Counted from the first letter of the stretch, positions 42,018-51,447 are shown. The stretch is DNA of 64,000 nucleotides from Paraperibacillus esterisolvens (GCF_046237625.1 NZ_CP143545.1:2790001-2854000), one strand, 5' to 3'. Program-made: numbers and translations. The notes: a model not told the origin generated them from the letters alone.

Positions 42018-43571
42018 TCATTTATGTTCAATGTGATAGTGAATTTCTAAAAAGGAAACACCAAAGATCTTCATCTTATGGTGAGCCCCAAGCATGCCTG
42101 CTTGTTTCTCCTCAATTTGAAAATGTTCGGACAATGGCAGCCGGAACAGGCTGCCGCCCACCGCAAAATATATGCCAGGATCACCTTCACCCCTGCTTGA
42201 GAGAATAAGAGATTTGTCCTTTTCTTTAAGCTCCAGGATGCCGATCATGGTTGAAAAAGGCAGCGGAAGGGCAATGTTCATATAAGCTTTCCCTGCCGTT
42301 TCGTGCTGCGAATAAATCGCTGTAAACACGGTCTGATTCCTAACCTTCCTTACCCAGGCTCTCGGGCGGTGCCTGCCATCTGCTAATGAATCAACAGCTG
42401 TGATTTCTCCTGTCATTTCAGTCCTTTTTCCTGATAAAGGCAGGTTCAATTGCTGAGTCTGTCTGCTGATGAGCTTATAAATGACAGCAAATGGTTTAAA
42501 CCATGGCGACCATTTTACGCTGGCAAATAAGCGGTATTGATCGGTGTGTTCATAAAAATGGGTTATGGTCCGGGGCAATACGCTGGTATCCACAAATAGA
42601 GCCATGTCATCCACCAATCCCTGGACAGGGCTTCCTGTCTGTGTCAGCTTTCCCCTAATCTTGCTTACTGGAAAAGACCAGTTTACAAGCCTTGCCGGGG
42701 GAACTGCGATGCACCAGCCTAAAACCCCGAACAGGCCAAAACAGACACAATTTACAAACCCGTGAAATGCAAGCATAAAATCAACGCTGACTCTGTATCC
42801 GCCAAGACTGCCTCCGGCAGCATACAGCATGGAAAATAGAATTGTAACGCCGAGCGCACTGTAGGACAGGCGGATCAGCACCCCCTGCAGGCGGGCAGGA
42901 AATCTTGTCCGATATGCGAGGATTATTAAGCTGTATAGAGCAAATATGTATACCAGGACTGAAAGCAATTCCAGTATCGGCCAAAACGTAATGCCAATGG
43001 CAACAAGCATTGGCCCTGCCAGGATAAGGGGAACAATTCCACGGTAAAGTTTCGAATCATGCAAACGGCCAAAAAGCCCCAGCGAGACGGGAAGCAAAAA
43101 CGCCGAGTAATGAAAATGAATGGCAGTCAGCCAGTTAATCAGCGGACTGAAGCCTGTTTCAACATGAGCGGCAAATGCAAAGAACCAAAGACCGCCTATA
43201 AATAAATACATCATTCCCATATCAATCGAAAATTCGGCAAGATTCACAAACCCCCGGTTAAAAAAGCGGCGCAGCCCGGACATTGCTACCGTTAAGGTAA
43301 ATAACAGATAGATGGCAGCACACACTGTCTTCCAAGGATCAGATGATAAGATATGCCATAAGGCAATGGAAATCATTCCGATCCAAATCAACAGGGTATA
43401 TTTCCTTCCCACTACAATGATCTCCCTGAGCATCAGCGGTACGAAAACGATCTGTGCAGCAGTCAGTATGAGCAGATAGGTGGAATCGGCTGCAAGGCTT
43501 GCTGCGAGGAAAAGGAGGATACCGGCTAATATCGTAGAGTTAAATAGATTTCGCCTTAAACTCACCTTCAT
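42018..43571 (-). CDS. YndJ-like membrane protein
   Basis: A 517-residue protein: about ten to eleven transmembrane segments in the first 330 residues, then a soluble C-terminal domain of about 180 residues (FFLRT-like FVDTSVLPRTITHFY; VDSLADGRHRPRAWVRKV). The overall plan resembles B. subtilis YndJ, a protein of unknown function. It overlaps the preceding DUF4166 gene by 32 bases, which suggests tight coupling. The start ATG has GGGAGG about 11 bases upstream. The assignment is from memory of the family layout. Confidence 0.7.
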   Translation of the reverse strand: MKVSLRRNLFNSTILAGILLFLAASLAADSTYLLILTAAQIVFVPLMLREIIVVGRKYTLLIWIGMISIALWHILSSDPWKTVCAAIYLLFTLTVAMSGLRRFFNRGFVNLAEFSIDMGMMYLFIGGLWFFAFAAHVETGFSPLINWLTAIHFHYSAFLLPVSLGLFGRLHDSKLYRGIVPLILAGPMLVAIGITFWPILELLSVLVYIFALYSLIILAYRTRFPARLQGVLIRLSYSALGVTILFSMLYAAGGSLGGYRVSVDFMLAFHGFVNCVCFGLFGVLGWCIAVPPARLVNWSFPVSKIRGKLTQTGSPVQGLVDDMALFVDTSVLPRTITHFYEHTDQYRLFASVKWSPWFKPFAVIYKLISRQTQQLNLPLSGKRTEMTGEITAVDSLADGRHRPRAWVRKVRNQTVFTAIYSQHETAGKAYMNIALPLPFSTMIGILELKEKDKSLILSSRGEGDPGIYFAVGGSLFRLPLSEHFQIEEKQAGMLGAHHKMKIFGVSFLEIHYHIEHK

Positions 43572-44151
43572 AGGCCATCAACCTCCCTGCTATAGGGTTT
43601 TGAATGTCGACTTTAATTGTATATACCTGCCTCTCGTCGTCATAGCCTTCCTCCACCGTTACAGCGCCCATCAGCAGCCGTGGAATCGGGACCTCCCATC
43701 TGCCTGCCACAAACCGCTGAGATCCAGAACAAATTTGAAGGCGCCCGTCCTCCGTTACCGCAAAGAGCAAATCGGAATAAAAGAAGCTGGGTTCACCCAG
43801 GTAATCCTTCACAATACCCCGCTTGTGATCCAGGGTCATGAAAGCATTAAAATGGCGGGTAACATGGGGGAAAAAGAAAGAACGCTCCCAATAGATCTCT
43901 TGGGCGCCCTGCGGCAATGGCCGGCAGGTATTTCTGATAGAAAACGGTACATCCTCCCCTTGTTCTGGAAAAAGGAATTTCCACCGGGCAGCCAGAGTTA
44001 AAAAGGGCTTCAGCCATTTAGGGCCGGTTCTGATGACTGACATGGTTCCCTCCGCATAAAAGGGCTCATCGATTGAGATGGCGTAGCGGGCTTGAAGCCG
44101 GGGATGAAGCCTCCCAAAATCTTTTCCTAAGATACAGCGATAAATCGACAC
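43540..44151 (-). CDS. DUF4166 domain protein
   Basis: A 203-residue soluble protein that begins MSIYRCILGKDFGRLHPRLQ and contains FYAEGTMSVIRTGPKWLKPF, RSFFFPHVTRHFNAFMT and a beta-rich second half. The pattern FGRLHPxLQxRY is typical for DUF4166, a domain often next to YndJ-type proteins or fused to SDR proteins. Function is unknown. It starts two bases before the upstream SRPBCC/DoxX gene stop and overlaps the YndJ-like gene. Confidence 0.72.
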   Translation of the reverse strand: MSIYRCILGKDFGRLHPRLQARYAISIDEPFYAEGTMSVIRTGPKWLKPFLTLAARWKFLFPEQGEDVPFSIRNTCRPLPQGAQEIYWERSFFFPHVTRHFNAFMTLDHKRGIVKDYLGEPSFFYSDLLFAVTEDGRLQICSGSQRFVAGRWEVPIPRLLMGAVTVEEGYDDERQVYTIKVDIQNPIAGRLMAYEGEFKAKSI

Positions 44152-44153
44152 TA

Positions 44154-45065
44154 TTAATCTTCCTTTCTACGGCGTTTACAACTGGATGCGGAAGGTAAAT
44201 CTGTGGATACAAAAAAGCCGATGATGGAAAGTATCCATAAACTCATATTGAAGGAAACGGGATTGAACGGGTGAAAAGCAATGGATGGCTGAGCAGCGAT
44301 TGATGCAAATGTCAATGCCGGAAAGATAACCATCTGAAATGCCATAAGATGTTTCTTTTTGCGATAAAACAACCAAAGCAGAGCAAAAAGCATTTCAAGA
44401 AAACCAATGATCATCACAGCCTGGGTGGCGGACTCTCCGCGAAGGGAAGATAAACCGCTTAACATAGAAACCTCTGCCCCATGCTTTTCAATGATCTTTG
44501 GAACCAGACCCTGGTAAAACCAGACAAAGAAGAAGAGCGCTGAAATTAAGGCGCTGATAAGAAAACGCAGATATTGTGAGCGGGGAGCCTCCCCTTTTTC
44601 CATCCATCGTTTCAGCACATCAAAGCTTAGAGCCGTCGCCCAGCCCATCAGCGGGCGGAATAGTAAATCCAGCAGCCGCCCTATCATTCCATAACGCACA
44701 TCATAGTCATATTGGGTAAGGAAAGTACTGCCTTCTTCTGCCGGAACGTACCTCCAATACCCCCTGCCTTCCCGAATAGGGGATATCTTTTGACCGGTGC
44801 CAAAATGAAGGGAAGAGCTTCTTGAACCATCCTTTTTGTCATATGTACCTGTGCTTTTTCCCCAGCCGGAAACCTTGAGGCCAAATCCTATTTTCGTTTC
44901 ATATAAGAATGACTGTGGATCATCTTCACTTTCTTTTGGCAGATAGGTTATGGAAGAAAAGCGCAGGTCCCATTGTTCATGGAGTTTTGGGTCCTGGCTC
45001 CTTTCCCATACCTCCTTAAGCTCAGCCTTCATTGGAATTTCTACATAAATTGGTTTTGCTTTCAT
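44154..45065 (-). CDS. SRPBCC-DoxX-like fusion membrane protein
   Basis: A 303-residue protein with two parts. Residues 1-150 look like a START/SRPBCC fold (MKAKPIYVEIPMKAELKEVW; HEQWDLRFSSITYLP). The rest has four hydrophobic helices (FLISALISALFFFVWFYQGLVPKI and following), typical for a DoxX-like domain. The ATG at 45063-45065 follows AAGGAGGTG; a GTG three codons upstream overlaps this site. It is first in a three-gene operon with the DUF4166 and YndJ-like genes. Confidence 0.75.
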   Translation of the reverse strand: MKAKPIYVEIPMKAELKEVWERSQDPKLHEQWDLRFSSITYLPKESEDDPQSFLYETKIGFGLKVSGWGKSTGTYDKKDGSRSSSLHFGTGQKISPIREGRGYWRYVPAEEGSTFLTQYDYDVRYGMIGRLLDLLFRPLMGWATALSFDVLKRWMEKGEAPRSQYLRFLISALISALFFFVWFYQGLVPKIIEKHGAEVSMLSGLSSLRGESATQAVMIIGFLEMLFALLWLFYRKKKHLMAFQMVIFPALTFASIAAQPSIAFHPFNPVSFNMSLWILSIIGFFVSTDLPSASSCKRRRKED

Positions 45066-45564
45066 AGACGGCACCTCCTTATTAGTTACTCAGTGAAGTT
45101 ATCGTAAGACGCCTTGACTGCATATCTATCTCTTAATAAACGAAATGATGGGAGGGTGGGTTGAATCCAGGCAGCTTGATTTTGTATAAACGCTGAATCC
45201 TCTCCCTTTTTCCCTAAAGACAGCTTTCTGTCAGCAGGACTTCCGCTAACATATTTTTTATTATGAGTTATTTGTTAAATTTACACAATCAACCGAGAAA
45301 AATTGGCTTTTAAAAACTTAAAAATTTGCAATAAAAAAAGCCGCCAGCGGACAACTGCAGCTTTACCGGCTATTATACTCAGGCAAGGTAGAAATGAGAC
45401 ATGATCAGAACAAAATTAACAACTATCCTCTTAAACATCATAGCTGCACCATCCTGTTTTTTTGACTATCCTGCTAATAATCCCAACAGCTTTAATGTAC
45501 CATGAATTTGTTGAGGAGATATTAAGCTGGATTAAATGTTCTTGAAAGGAGAATGATGGACGGG
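45066..45564. other. Gene-free stretch of about 500 bp
   Basis: AT-rich region with the promoter area of the SRPBCC-DoxX operon and the 3' flank of the radical SAM gene. I see no gene and no strong hairpin apart from a weak GCCGCC / GGCTA arrangement near 45340. Confidence 0.45.
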
Positions 45565-46407
45565 CTATAGTTCCCGCTCTTTTATTGGAAATGCTTCCTG
45601 TTTGGACACACGTATGATGTCTTCTTTGAAGTATTTTTTGAAATATTTCTCTACTGCCCAATGGATATCATCACGATACCATTTAGAAAGCTCATGTTTT
45701 GAGAATAATTGTCCCATACCGAGTCTCATAGAGCGTTTTCCCATCGCTCCATCTCCTATATTCAATGTATCAATCCAGATATGATCGACCGTTCCGGCTA
45801 GCAGCTCCGGAAAATCGGGTGTAAATGGCAGGACAGGCGAGATGGCTGCCTGTGTGGAGAGGCCGGCATCATGAATTTCCTTTAGTGCCTTGAGCCGCAG
45901 CCTGATTCCTGGTGCTTTTGGGGCAAAGATCCTCTTGATATCTTCCCGGTCGGTTTCAATGGTCATTGATACCAGTACTCTGCATTTCTCAGCAAGCTGA
46001 ACCAGCAAATCAATATCCCTTGCCACAAGAGGGCTCCTTGTCTGAATCTGGAGGAAATCCGGCGGATTATCATTCATTTCCGTCAAGACGGCGCGGGTAA
46101 TCTGTGCATCCCGTTCCAGCGGCTGATAGGGATCGGTTGCGGTAGACATGAAGATATTTACAGGCTTATGCTTTTTGCGAAGCGACAAGATTTCCTTCCG
46201 GTAATTTTCAGCAGCATTTCTTTTAATATCCACCCAGTCACCCCAGGGTATTTCCTTGAACTTCTGGATCGGCATTTCCCGTACATAGCAATAGCTGCAG
46301 GAGAAGGCACAGCCGCTATAGGGATTCAAAGAATGGGTAAAGCCCACATCGAGATAGCCCTTTGCCTCTGTCAGGATTTTCTTTGAAAGTATATCATTTA
46401 TCTCCAT
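45565..46407 (-). CDS. Radical SAM protein of the SPL-like (Rv2578c) group
   Basis: Iron-sulfur radical enzyme of about 280 residues. The cluster-binding motif is C33-A-F-S-C37-S-Y-C40, with NPYSG just before it. The SAM-binding region includes VNIFMSTATDPYQPLE, and SPVLPFTPDFPELL follows. Similar short proteins are related to spore photoproduct lyase but lack its full length, so repair function is not implied. The start is unclear: ATG at 46405-46407 or GTG at 46419. No partner gene is evident. Confidence 0.82.
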   Translation of the reverse strand: MEINDILSKKILTEAKGYLDVGFTHSLNPYSGCAFSCSYCYVREMPIQKFKEIPWGDWVDIKRNAAENYRKEILSLRKKHKPVNIFMSTATDPYQPLERDAQITRAVLTEMNDNPPDFLQIQTRSPLVARDIDLLVQLAEKCRVLVSMTIETDREDIKRIFAPKAPGIRLRLKALKEIHDAGLSTQAAISPVLPFTPDFPELLAGTVDHIWIDTLNIGDGAMGKRSMRLGMGQLFSKHELSKWYRDDIHWAVEKYFKKYFKEDIIRVSKQEAFPIKEREL

Positions 46408-46666
46408 TCTCTTTCTCACACCTTTGTCCAGATTCTTTTTTCGAATGTAATTTCTTCTGAGTTGTAACCCTATTCAGCTGGTTAAAGAGAACATACTCGT
46501 GTGCCACTCCACCGTAATTCCGAAAGTGATACTGACAGCATTGTGAACATAATAGCCAGGCTTCTTTACGTCTGCGCCAAAGATTCTAAAAAGTGAGGGA
46601 GGCAGTGAAAACGTGCTCCAGCCTCCATAACCCGCTTCTCGCTGCTTCACTAAGCCGGGATGTTCA

Positions 46667-47242
46667 TCATGAATCAATCTTTATCCTGAATACTTCGGAA
46701 AATTGATCATAGTGCGTCAGATAATAATCGGCTGCACCTTCTTCGTTTTGAAACAGGCATGCCTTGATTCCTAATTCTTTTGCTGGCAGTATATCCAAAA
46801 GTCTGTCTCCGATCACCAGATCAATGTGGTGTTTCCTGTGAAGATAAGCATATGATGCGGAATCCGGCTTTCTTGGATATCCATCATCAATCGTTACCAT
46901 GTCGGCAAAGTATCTCTCCCAGCCATAGTGTTGAAGGATGGCTGTCACCCCAGCCCTGCTTTTGTGGGTCATAATGACATTCTTATCTGCCAGCTTTAAT
47001 ATGTTTTCCACACCTTCAAAGGGTTTCATATCATGAGGAGAAATCAACTTGTTCAACCGTTTCATCTCGATGATATCCTCTTTGGACAGCTGAAGAGATT
47101 GGATTGCATGTGAAAAGGAAATTTTCAATTGTGCCAGGATGTGTTTTTCATCCGCCGTCTCTCCCAAAACCTGCTTGATCACGTTTGTATATGCTGGATA
47201 GGTATCAAATAAAGTCCCGTCAAAATCCCATAAAATGTTCAA
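46667..47242 (-). CDS. HAD-family phosphatase
   Basis: HAD-superfamily hydrolase of 191 residues, similar in shape to phosphoglycolate phosphatase. Motif I is D6-F-D8-G-T10, motif II is in VIMTHKSRAG, and motif III/IV comprises KPDSASYAYL and VIGDRLLDILPAKELG. The start is a TTG at 47240-47242 with AAGGTAG nine bases upstream; a TTG five codons earlier is possible. The substrate is unknown. It stands alone, with no partner gene. Confidence 0.85.
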   Translation of the reverse strand: MNILWDFDGTLFDTYPAYTNVIKQVLGETADEKHILAQLKISFSHAIQSLQLSKEDIIEMKRLNKLISPHDMKPFEGVENILKLADKNVIMTHKSRAGVTAILQHYGWERYFADMVTIDDGYPRKPDSASYAYLHRKHHIDLVIGDRLLDILPAKELGIKACLFQNEEGAADYYLTHYDQFSEVFRIKIDS

Positions 47243-47602
47243 GCTTTCTACCTTCAATCCTGTTTATTTCGTTCAAACTCCAAGGATTATTATATCACGG
47301 GCTGTCCCGCCCGTATAAATTATAGAGCGCAATCACCATAAGGCAAGATTAAAAAAATGCGGCCGGCATTCTCATAAGCCGGCCGCATTTTATTTGTTCA
47401 TTACTCCAAGAGCCGGGCTGGCCGTTTTAGTACAGCCAATTCAAGAAATCCCGAGCCGTATCTCTTCTTCTCCAAAAGCAGCGGTTTCCATACCGTCTTT
47501 GCTGGAAAAATATATGTTTTTTAAAATAAGGACTGCTGCGGAGCAATTCCTCATGAATCCTGAAAACTTGCAGAATATTATAGGAGATTGAAGGCCTGCA
47601 AG
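47243..47602. other. Intergenic stretch of 360 bp with one terminator
   Basis: Contains the hairpin at 47354-47392 and a 65-codon plus-strand frame (47394-47591) lacking a ribosome site. I see no supported gene. The end of that frame, MFFKIRTAAEQFLMNPENLQ, looks protein-like and may be a gene remnant. Confidence 0.4.
47354..47397. terminator. Bidirectional terminator hairpin
   Basis: AATGCGGCCGGC / GCCGGCCGCATT with a 10-base loop, flanked by A-rich and T-rich sides. Confidence 0.75.
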
Positions 47603-48106
47603 TTACTCTGAATGATGACTCATTACTTTGTCTATCGGTTCAATCAAGTCGGTATCAGGGGGGATATATCCAAGCTGCCTTCCGATTTTTACAATCTGCC
47701 CTTTATGGTGGAATTCATGCGTGGCAGTATGTGTAAATAGCCATAAGGCGGTCGGCTCCATGCTGTCCCCATTTCTTAAGCGTACAGAAACGGCCCGCTC
47801 CCAGGATCCTTTAAATGCATCGAGAAAATTTTGTACAAGATTGTCCGTCTCCCGGAAAACCTCACGCATCGCAGCGACACTGTCAATCTGAAGCGGCTCT
47901 ATCGCTTGCATCCTTCTGCCGAGGGCACGTTCACCGAGCCAAATCCGGTAGCAATTGGCGGTATGGGCATGCAGACTGCGGATAGAATCACCACCGAAGG
48001 ATTCGAGCTCGGTGATATAGTGCTCCCGGGACATCTCTTCACAATACCTGAATAGAGTTTCCCTTGTCCGCTGTATCCAGTCATACTGAATCTTGAATAG
48101 TTCCAT
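47603..48106 (-). CDS. DinB/YfiT-fold protein
   Basis: Four-helix-bundle protein of 167 residues of the DinB-like metal-binding superfamily (unrelated to DNA polymerase IV). Likely metal histidines are H48 (HAHTANCYRIW) and H130 with H134 (HTATHEFHHKGQ). Members include thiol-dependent transferases and many uncharacterised proteins; the substrate is unknown. GGGAGGGAG precedes the ATG. It is a single gene. Confidence 0.85.
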   Translation of the reverse strand: MELFKIQYDWIQRTRETLFRYCEEMSREHYITELESFGGDSIRSLHAHTANCYRIWLGERALGRRMQAIEPLQIDSVAAMREVFRETDNLVQNFLDAFKGSWERAVSVRLRNGDSMEPTALWLFTHTATHEFHHKGQIVKIGRQLGYIPPDTDLIEPIDKVMSHHSE

Positions 48107-48180
48107 AAAAACGGCTCCCTCCCATAATCACTATTACTTTGAAATTCTACATTCAGGATGGAAAACCTCTAATTTTTTCA

Positions 48181-48213
48181 ACAAAAAAGCCGCAAAGATA
48201 CATCTTTGCAGCC
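48181..48213 (-). terminator. Terminator after artR
   Basis: CTGCAAAGAT / ATCTTTGCGG with a short loop, then six T on the minus strand. Confidence 0.8.
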
Positions 48214-48240
48214 AGTTCATTGTATGGAAGCATGGGTTGA

Positions 48241-48963
48241 CTAAAGAACTTTCTCCAGGAAGTTCTTTGCCCTTTCTGTTTTTGGGCTAGAAAAGAATTC
48301 AGCGGGGTTCGCGTCTTCTACAAGTACTCCTTCATCAAGGAACAGCACCCGGTCGGCCACTTCACGGGCAAAGCCCATTTCATGTGTCACGATCGCCATC
48401 GTCATGCCGGTATGGGCTAGAGACTTCATGACATCCAGTACTTCCTTGACCATTTCGGGGTCCAGTGCAGAGGTCGGTTCATCAAAAAGCATAACTTCAG
48501 GATCCATCGCTAAAGCACGGGCAATTGCTACCCTCTGCTTCTGGCCTCCCGAAAGTTTACTTGGATAGACAGCCGCCTTTTCAGCGAGCCCCACTCTTTC
48601 AAGGAGCTCCATCCCTTTTTGTTCAGCCTGCTTTTTTGAAAATTTCTTGACCTTCATTGGTGCATATGTCAGGTTCTCAAGTACTGTTTTGTGCGGGAAC
48701 AGGTGGAAATGCTGAAATACCATTCCGACATTGGACCGGACCTTCAGGATGTTTGTCTTTTTATTGGTGACATCCACGTCCTTGATCCAGATGCTTCCCT
48801 GTGTCGGCTGCTCCAGCAGATTGATGCAGCGGAGGAGGGTCGATTTCCCCGATCCGGATGGACCGATGATTGCAACAACTTCTCCATCACTGATTTTGGT
48901 ATCTATTCCTTTTAAAACCTCGAGTTTCCCGAAGCTTTTATGGAGATTTTCTATATTAATCAC
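48241..48963 (-). CDS. artR: Arginine/polar amino acid ABC transporter, ATP-binding protein
   Basis: ATPase of 240 residues energising amino acid import. Walker A GPSGSGKS is at residues 34-41, the signature LSGGQKQRVAIARAL near 135, Walker B MLFDEPTSALDP, and the H-loop IVTHEM. It is closest in arrangement to B. subtilis ArtR (yqiZ). It overlaps the permease stop by eight bases. The specific substrate rests on synteny with the B. subtilis arginine transporter. Confidence 0.9.
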   Translation of the reverse strand: MINIENLHKSFGKLEVLKGIDTKISDGEVVAIIGPSGSGKSTLLRCINLLEQPTQGSIWIKDVDVTNKKTNILKVRSNVGMVFQHFHLFPHKTVLENLTYAPMKVKKFSKKQAEQKGMELLERVGLAEKAAVYPSKLSGGQKQRVAIARALAMDPEVMLFDEPTSALDPEMVKEVLDVMKSLAHTGMTMAIVTHEMGFAREVADRVLFLDEGVLVEDANPAEFFSSPKTERAKNFLEKVL

Positions 48964-49615
48964 TGCGTCTCATTCTCCTTTCCACAAGCTTGCCTGCAAT
49001 GGTCAGGATCATGACCATTATATAATAGATCAGACCCGCAAGCAGGATTGGTTCAAAGAACCGGTAAGTTTGTCCACCCACAATATAAGCCCTTCTCATA
49101 ATATCATTTAAACCAATGAGGGTGACAACCGCTGATTCCTTTGTAAGAGTGATCATCTCGTTCATCAATGCGGGAAGGATATTCTTCATTGCCTGCGGCA
49201 GGATGATATCGAGCATCATTTTCCGGTATGGGACACCAAGGGCCATCGCCGCCTCCTTCTGCCCTTTATCGATTGCCAGTATGCCCGCGCGGATGATTTC
49301 GGATATATAGGCAGCGGAATTCAGGCCAAAGGAGAGGAACGCTGCGGTGAACGGGGAAATCTGCCCTCCGAATACCTGCGGAGACCCAAAATAAATAAGC
49401 ATCAGCTGCAGGATGAGCGGGGTGCCCCGGAAAATGGAGGTGTAAAAGTCCGCAATCCAGTTCAGCGGCTTAACGGAGCTGATCTTCAGCAGGGATAAAA
49501 TAATCCCGAGTACAAATCCAAGGATAGCTGCCAAAACAACTACCTTCAAAGTGACCGTAATACCCTGCAATATGTAGGGAAGGGACTCAATGACACGGCT
49601 AAAATCAAGATTCAA
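48956..49615 (-). CDS. artQ: Arginine/polar amino acid ABC transporter, permease
   Basis: Integral membrane permease of about 219 residues, with five predicted helices, and the EAA loop KEAAMALGVPYRKMMLDIILPQA. It starts with MNLDFSRVIESLPYIL, the N-terminus also seen in B. subtilis ArtQ, at a TTG (49613-49615) whose AGGAAGG ribosome site is nine bases upstream. A TTG three codons earlier would overlap that site. A terminator-like hairpin separates it from artP. Confidence 0.9.
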   Translation of the reverse strand: MNLDFSRVIESLPYILQGITVTLKVVVLAAILGFVLGIILSLLKISSVKPLNWIADFYTSIFRGTPLILQLMLIYFGSPQVFGGQISPFTAAFLSFGLNSAAYISEIIRAGILAIDKGQKEAAMALGVPYRKMMLDIILPQAMKNILPALMNEMITLTKESAVVTLIGLNDIMRRAYIVGGQTYRFFEPILLAGLIYYIMVMILTIAGKLVERRMRRSD

Positions 49616-49655
49616 TATATTCAATCCTTCCTGATGGTTTTGCCAAGCCGGTAAA

Positions 49656-49692
49656 AAAGGAATGACTTTTTAAGAGCCATTCCTTTTTGAAT
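49656..49692 (-). terminator. Intercistronic terminator between artP and artQ
   Basis: AAAAAGGAATG / CATTCCTTTTT with a loop of about 13 bases, T run on the minus strand. It lies inside the transporter operon and is expected to let part of the transcripts end after artP. Confidence 0.75.
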
Positions 49693-49707
49693 GATGAAAG
49701 CCTGGGC

Positions 49708-50499
49708 TTACTTGGCGTTATCGAACCATTTCAAAATCAGCTTATCAAGCTCTCCATTTTCTTTCATTTTCTTTAATTCAGCGTTGAATTCTTTAGTCAG
49801 CTTGCTGTCTTTCGGAAATGCGATCGCAGAACCAGCTTCGCCTTCGACTGAAAGTTCATAGCTTACTAAATCTTTATCGTTTTTCATGTAGCCTTTGGCA
49901 ACTGTGTCTTCAATAATGGCAGCATCATAGCGCCCGGCAGATATCTCCTGGATAAGCTCGGGAATCCGGTTGCGGCTTTCAACCTTCATGTCTATCTTAT
50001 CTTTTTTCTTGATATCATTGGCGATTCCTTCCTGGATAGATCCAAGCTGGACTCCAACATTCTTGCCTTTCAAATCTTCCTTCGTTTTAATTCCGCTGTC
50101 TTTTTTTGTGACAATCAAATGTTTCGCAGAATAATAGACATCACTGAAATCCACACTTTCCTTACGTTCCTTGGTTGGAGTCATGCCCGCAAGGACAAAG
50201 TCTACCTGCTTGTTCTGCAGTGCCGTGACAAGGCCGTTGAACTCCATATCCTGGATTTCCATTTTATAACCGAGCTTTTTAGTGATGGCTTTTGCGATAT
50301 CTACATCAAAGCCAATGATTTCGTCACTCTTCGCCGTATCAATGTACTCGAATGGGCGATAATCAGCTGATGTGCCCATCTTTAACGTTTTTTCTTTTCC
50401 TTCCCCGCTGCTGCCGTTTGTATCTTCAGACGTGCCGCAGGCTGCTAGGATTCCTGTTAATAATAAAATAGCAAAAGAAACTGACAACCACTTTTTCAC
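49708..50499 (-). CDS. artP: Arginine/polar amino acid ABC transporter, substrate-binding lipoprotein
   Basis: Extracellular solute-binding lipoprotein of 263 residues. The signal peptide and lipobox are KWLSVSFAILLLTGILAACG (Cys21). The mature part shows the family-3 binding-protein features LKMGTSADYRPFEYID, DFVLAGMTPTKERKESVDFS and GVQLGSIQEG. It aligns along its length with B. subtilis ArtP. The start is GTG at 50497-50499. High expression relative to artQ is suggested by the terminator that follows. Confidence 0.92.
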   Translation of the reverse strand: MKKWLSVSFAILLLTGILAACGTSEDTNGSSGEGKEKTLKMGTSADYRPFEYIDTAKSDEIIGFDVDIAKAITKKLGYKMEIQDMEFNGLVTALQNKQVDFVLAGMTPTKERKESVDFSDVYYSAKHLIVTKKDSGIKTKEDLKGKNVGVQLGSIQEGIANDIKKKDKIDMKVESRNRIPELIQEISAGRYDAAIIEDTVAKGYMKNDKDLVSYELSVEGEAGSAIAFPKDSKLTKEFNAELKKMKENGELDKLILKWFDNAK

Positions 50500-50839
50500 A
50501 AAATATTCCCCCTAAAATAGTAATCTGAAAATTAACATAAGTCAGTTTTCATTAATTATGAACTATATCACCATAATTTACAAGCGAAATCACGGAATAA
50601 TATATATGCAATATCATGTATTTTAACACAACCTCATAAGATTGAAAACTATTATTTTTACTTGTTTTTAGCCTGCAAAATTATTATTTTAAAATAAGTA
50701 TATTATATTTATGCATCTGCATACAGTCCTGTAAAACGTTTTCACAGCATAATGTTTAGCCTGAAACAAAAAAAACCGGCTCTCCAGGTGCCGCAGGGTA
50801 TAAACCTGCCGGCGGCCTGAAAAACCAGCCTTCCATTGA
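50500..50839. promoter_or_regulatory. artP upstream region with promoter and cre-like palindrome
   Basis: This 340-bp AT-rich stretch has no gene. On the minus strand TTGTAA (50578-50583) and CATAAT (50555-50560), 17 bases apart, form a SigA-type promoter. A palindrome CTGTAAAACGTTTTCACAG at 50729-50747 resembles a cre site but its arms are one base too far apart. The brxB terminator is at about 50770-50818. Confidence 0.55.
50770..50818 (-). terminator. Terminator after brxB
   Basis: GC-rich hairpin (GCCGGC ... GCCGG arms and an inner CAGG / CCTG pair) followed on the minus strand by GGTTTTTTTTG. Confidence 0.65.
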
Positions 50840-51277
50840 TTAGATTTCTTCGCAATATTGATCAAAGTAAGTCTGAAGCTTGTTGACCACGCTCATTGGC
50901 TCGTGACCTTCAATTTCATGGCGTTCGACCATGGTAATCAACTCGCCATCCTTAAGCAATGCGAAGGATGGAGATGATGGCGGAAAACCAGTAAAGTAGC
51001 TCCGCGCCTTTTCTGTAGCCTCTTTATCCTGGCCGGCAAAAACAGTCACCAGCTGGTCGGGGCGTTTGTCAAAATGTATGGAATGCGCAGCCGCAGGCCG
51101 GGCAATCCCTCCGGCACAGCCGCATACGGAATTGACCATTACCAGGGTCGTTCCTTTTTGGTTCAATGCCTGGTCCACTTCTTCAGGTGTCTTTAATTCC
51201 GTATAGCCGGCTGCCGTGATTTCCTGGCGGGCCTGGCGGACTATATCATTCATGAATAAGTTAAAATCCATGCTCAT
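50840..51277 (-). CDS. brxB: Bacilliredoxin BrxB
   Basis: Thioredoxin-fold protein of 145 residues that removes bacillithiol from mixed disulfides. The active site is C52-G-C54 within NSVCGCAGG. It opens MSMDFNLFMNDIVRQARQEI and ends with QTYFDQYCEEI, matching the YphP/YqiW family. The ATG at 51275-51277 follows AAGGAGG; an upstream start 11 codons earlier is less likely. The place next to artP matches B. subtilis yqiW. Confidence 0.94.
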   Translation of the reverse strand: MSMDFNLFMNDIVRQARQEITAAGYTELKTPEEVDQALNQKGTTLVMVNSVCGCAGGIARPAAAHSIHFDKRPDQLVTVFAGQDKEATEKARSYFTGFPPSSPSFALLKDGELITMVERHEIEGHEPMSVVNKLQTYFDQYCEEI

Positions 51278-51447
51278 ATCTGCTTCCTCCTTCATAGGTA
51301 CTTCATCCATATTATATCAGCACCAGAACATTTTCCACAATGAAGCAAGCTTAAAAATGATTTGAAAATAATAAGGCCTGAAAGTTTAATATTTACCATA
51401 TTGGGAAATATATAACTACATCTAGAACCATACCCCTAAACTCCCTA

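Noticed and set aside
46474..46677. 67-codon minus-strand frame after the HAD gene
   Set aside because: Starts at a TTG without a ribosome site and overlaps the HAD 3' end; no family seen.
50729..50747. Confirmed cre site before artP
   Set aside because: The palindrome is good but the arm spacing is one base too large for the CcpA pattern; kept only as a remark on the region.
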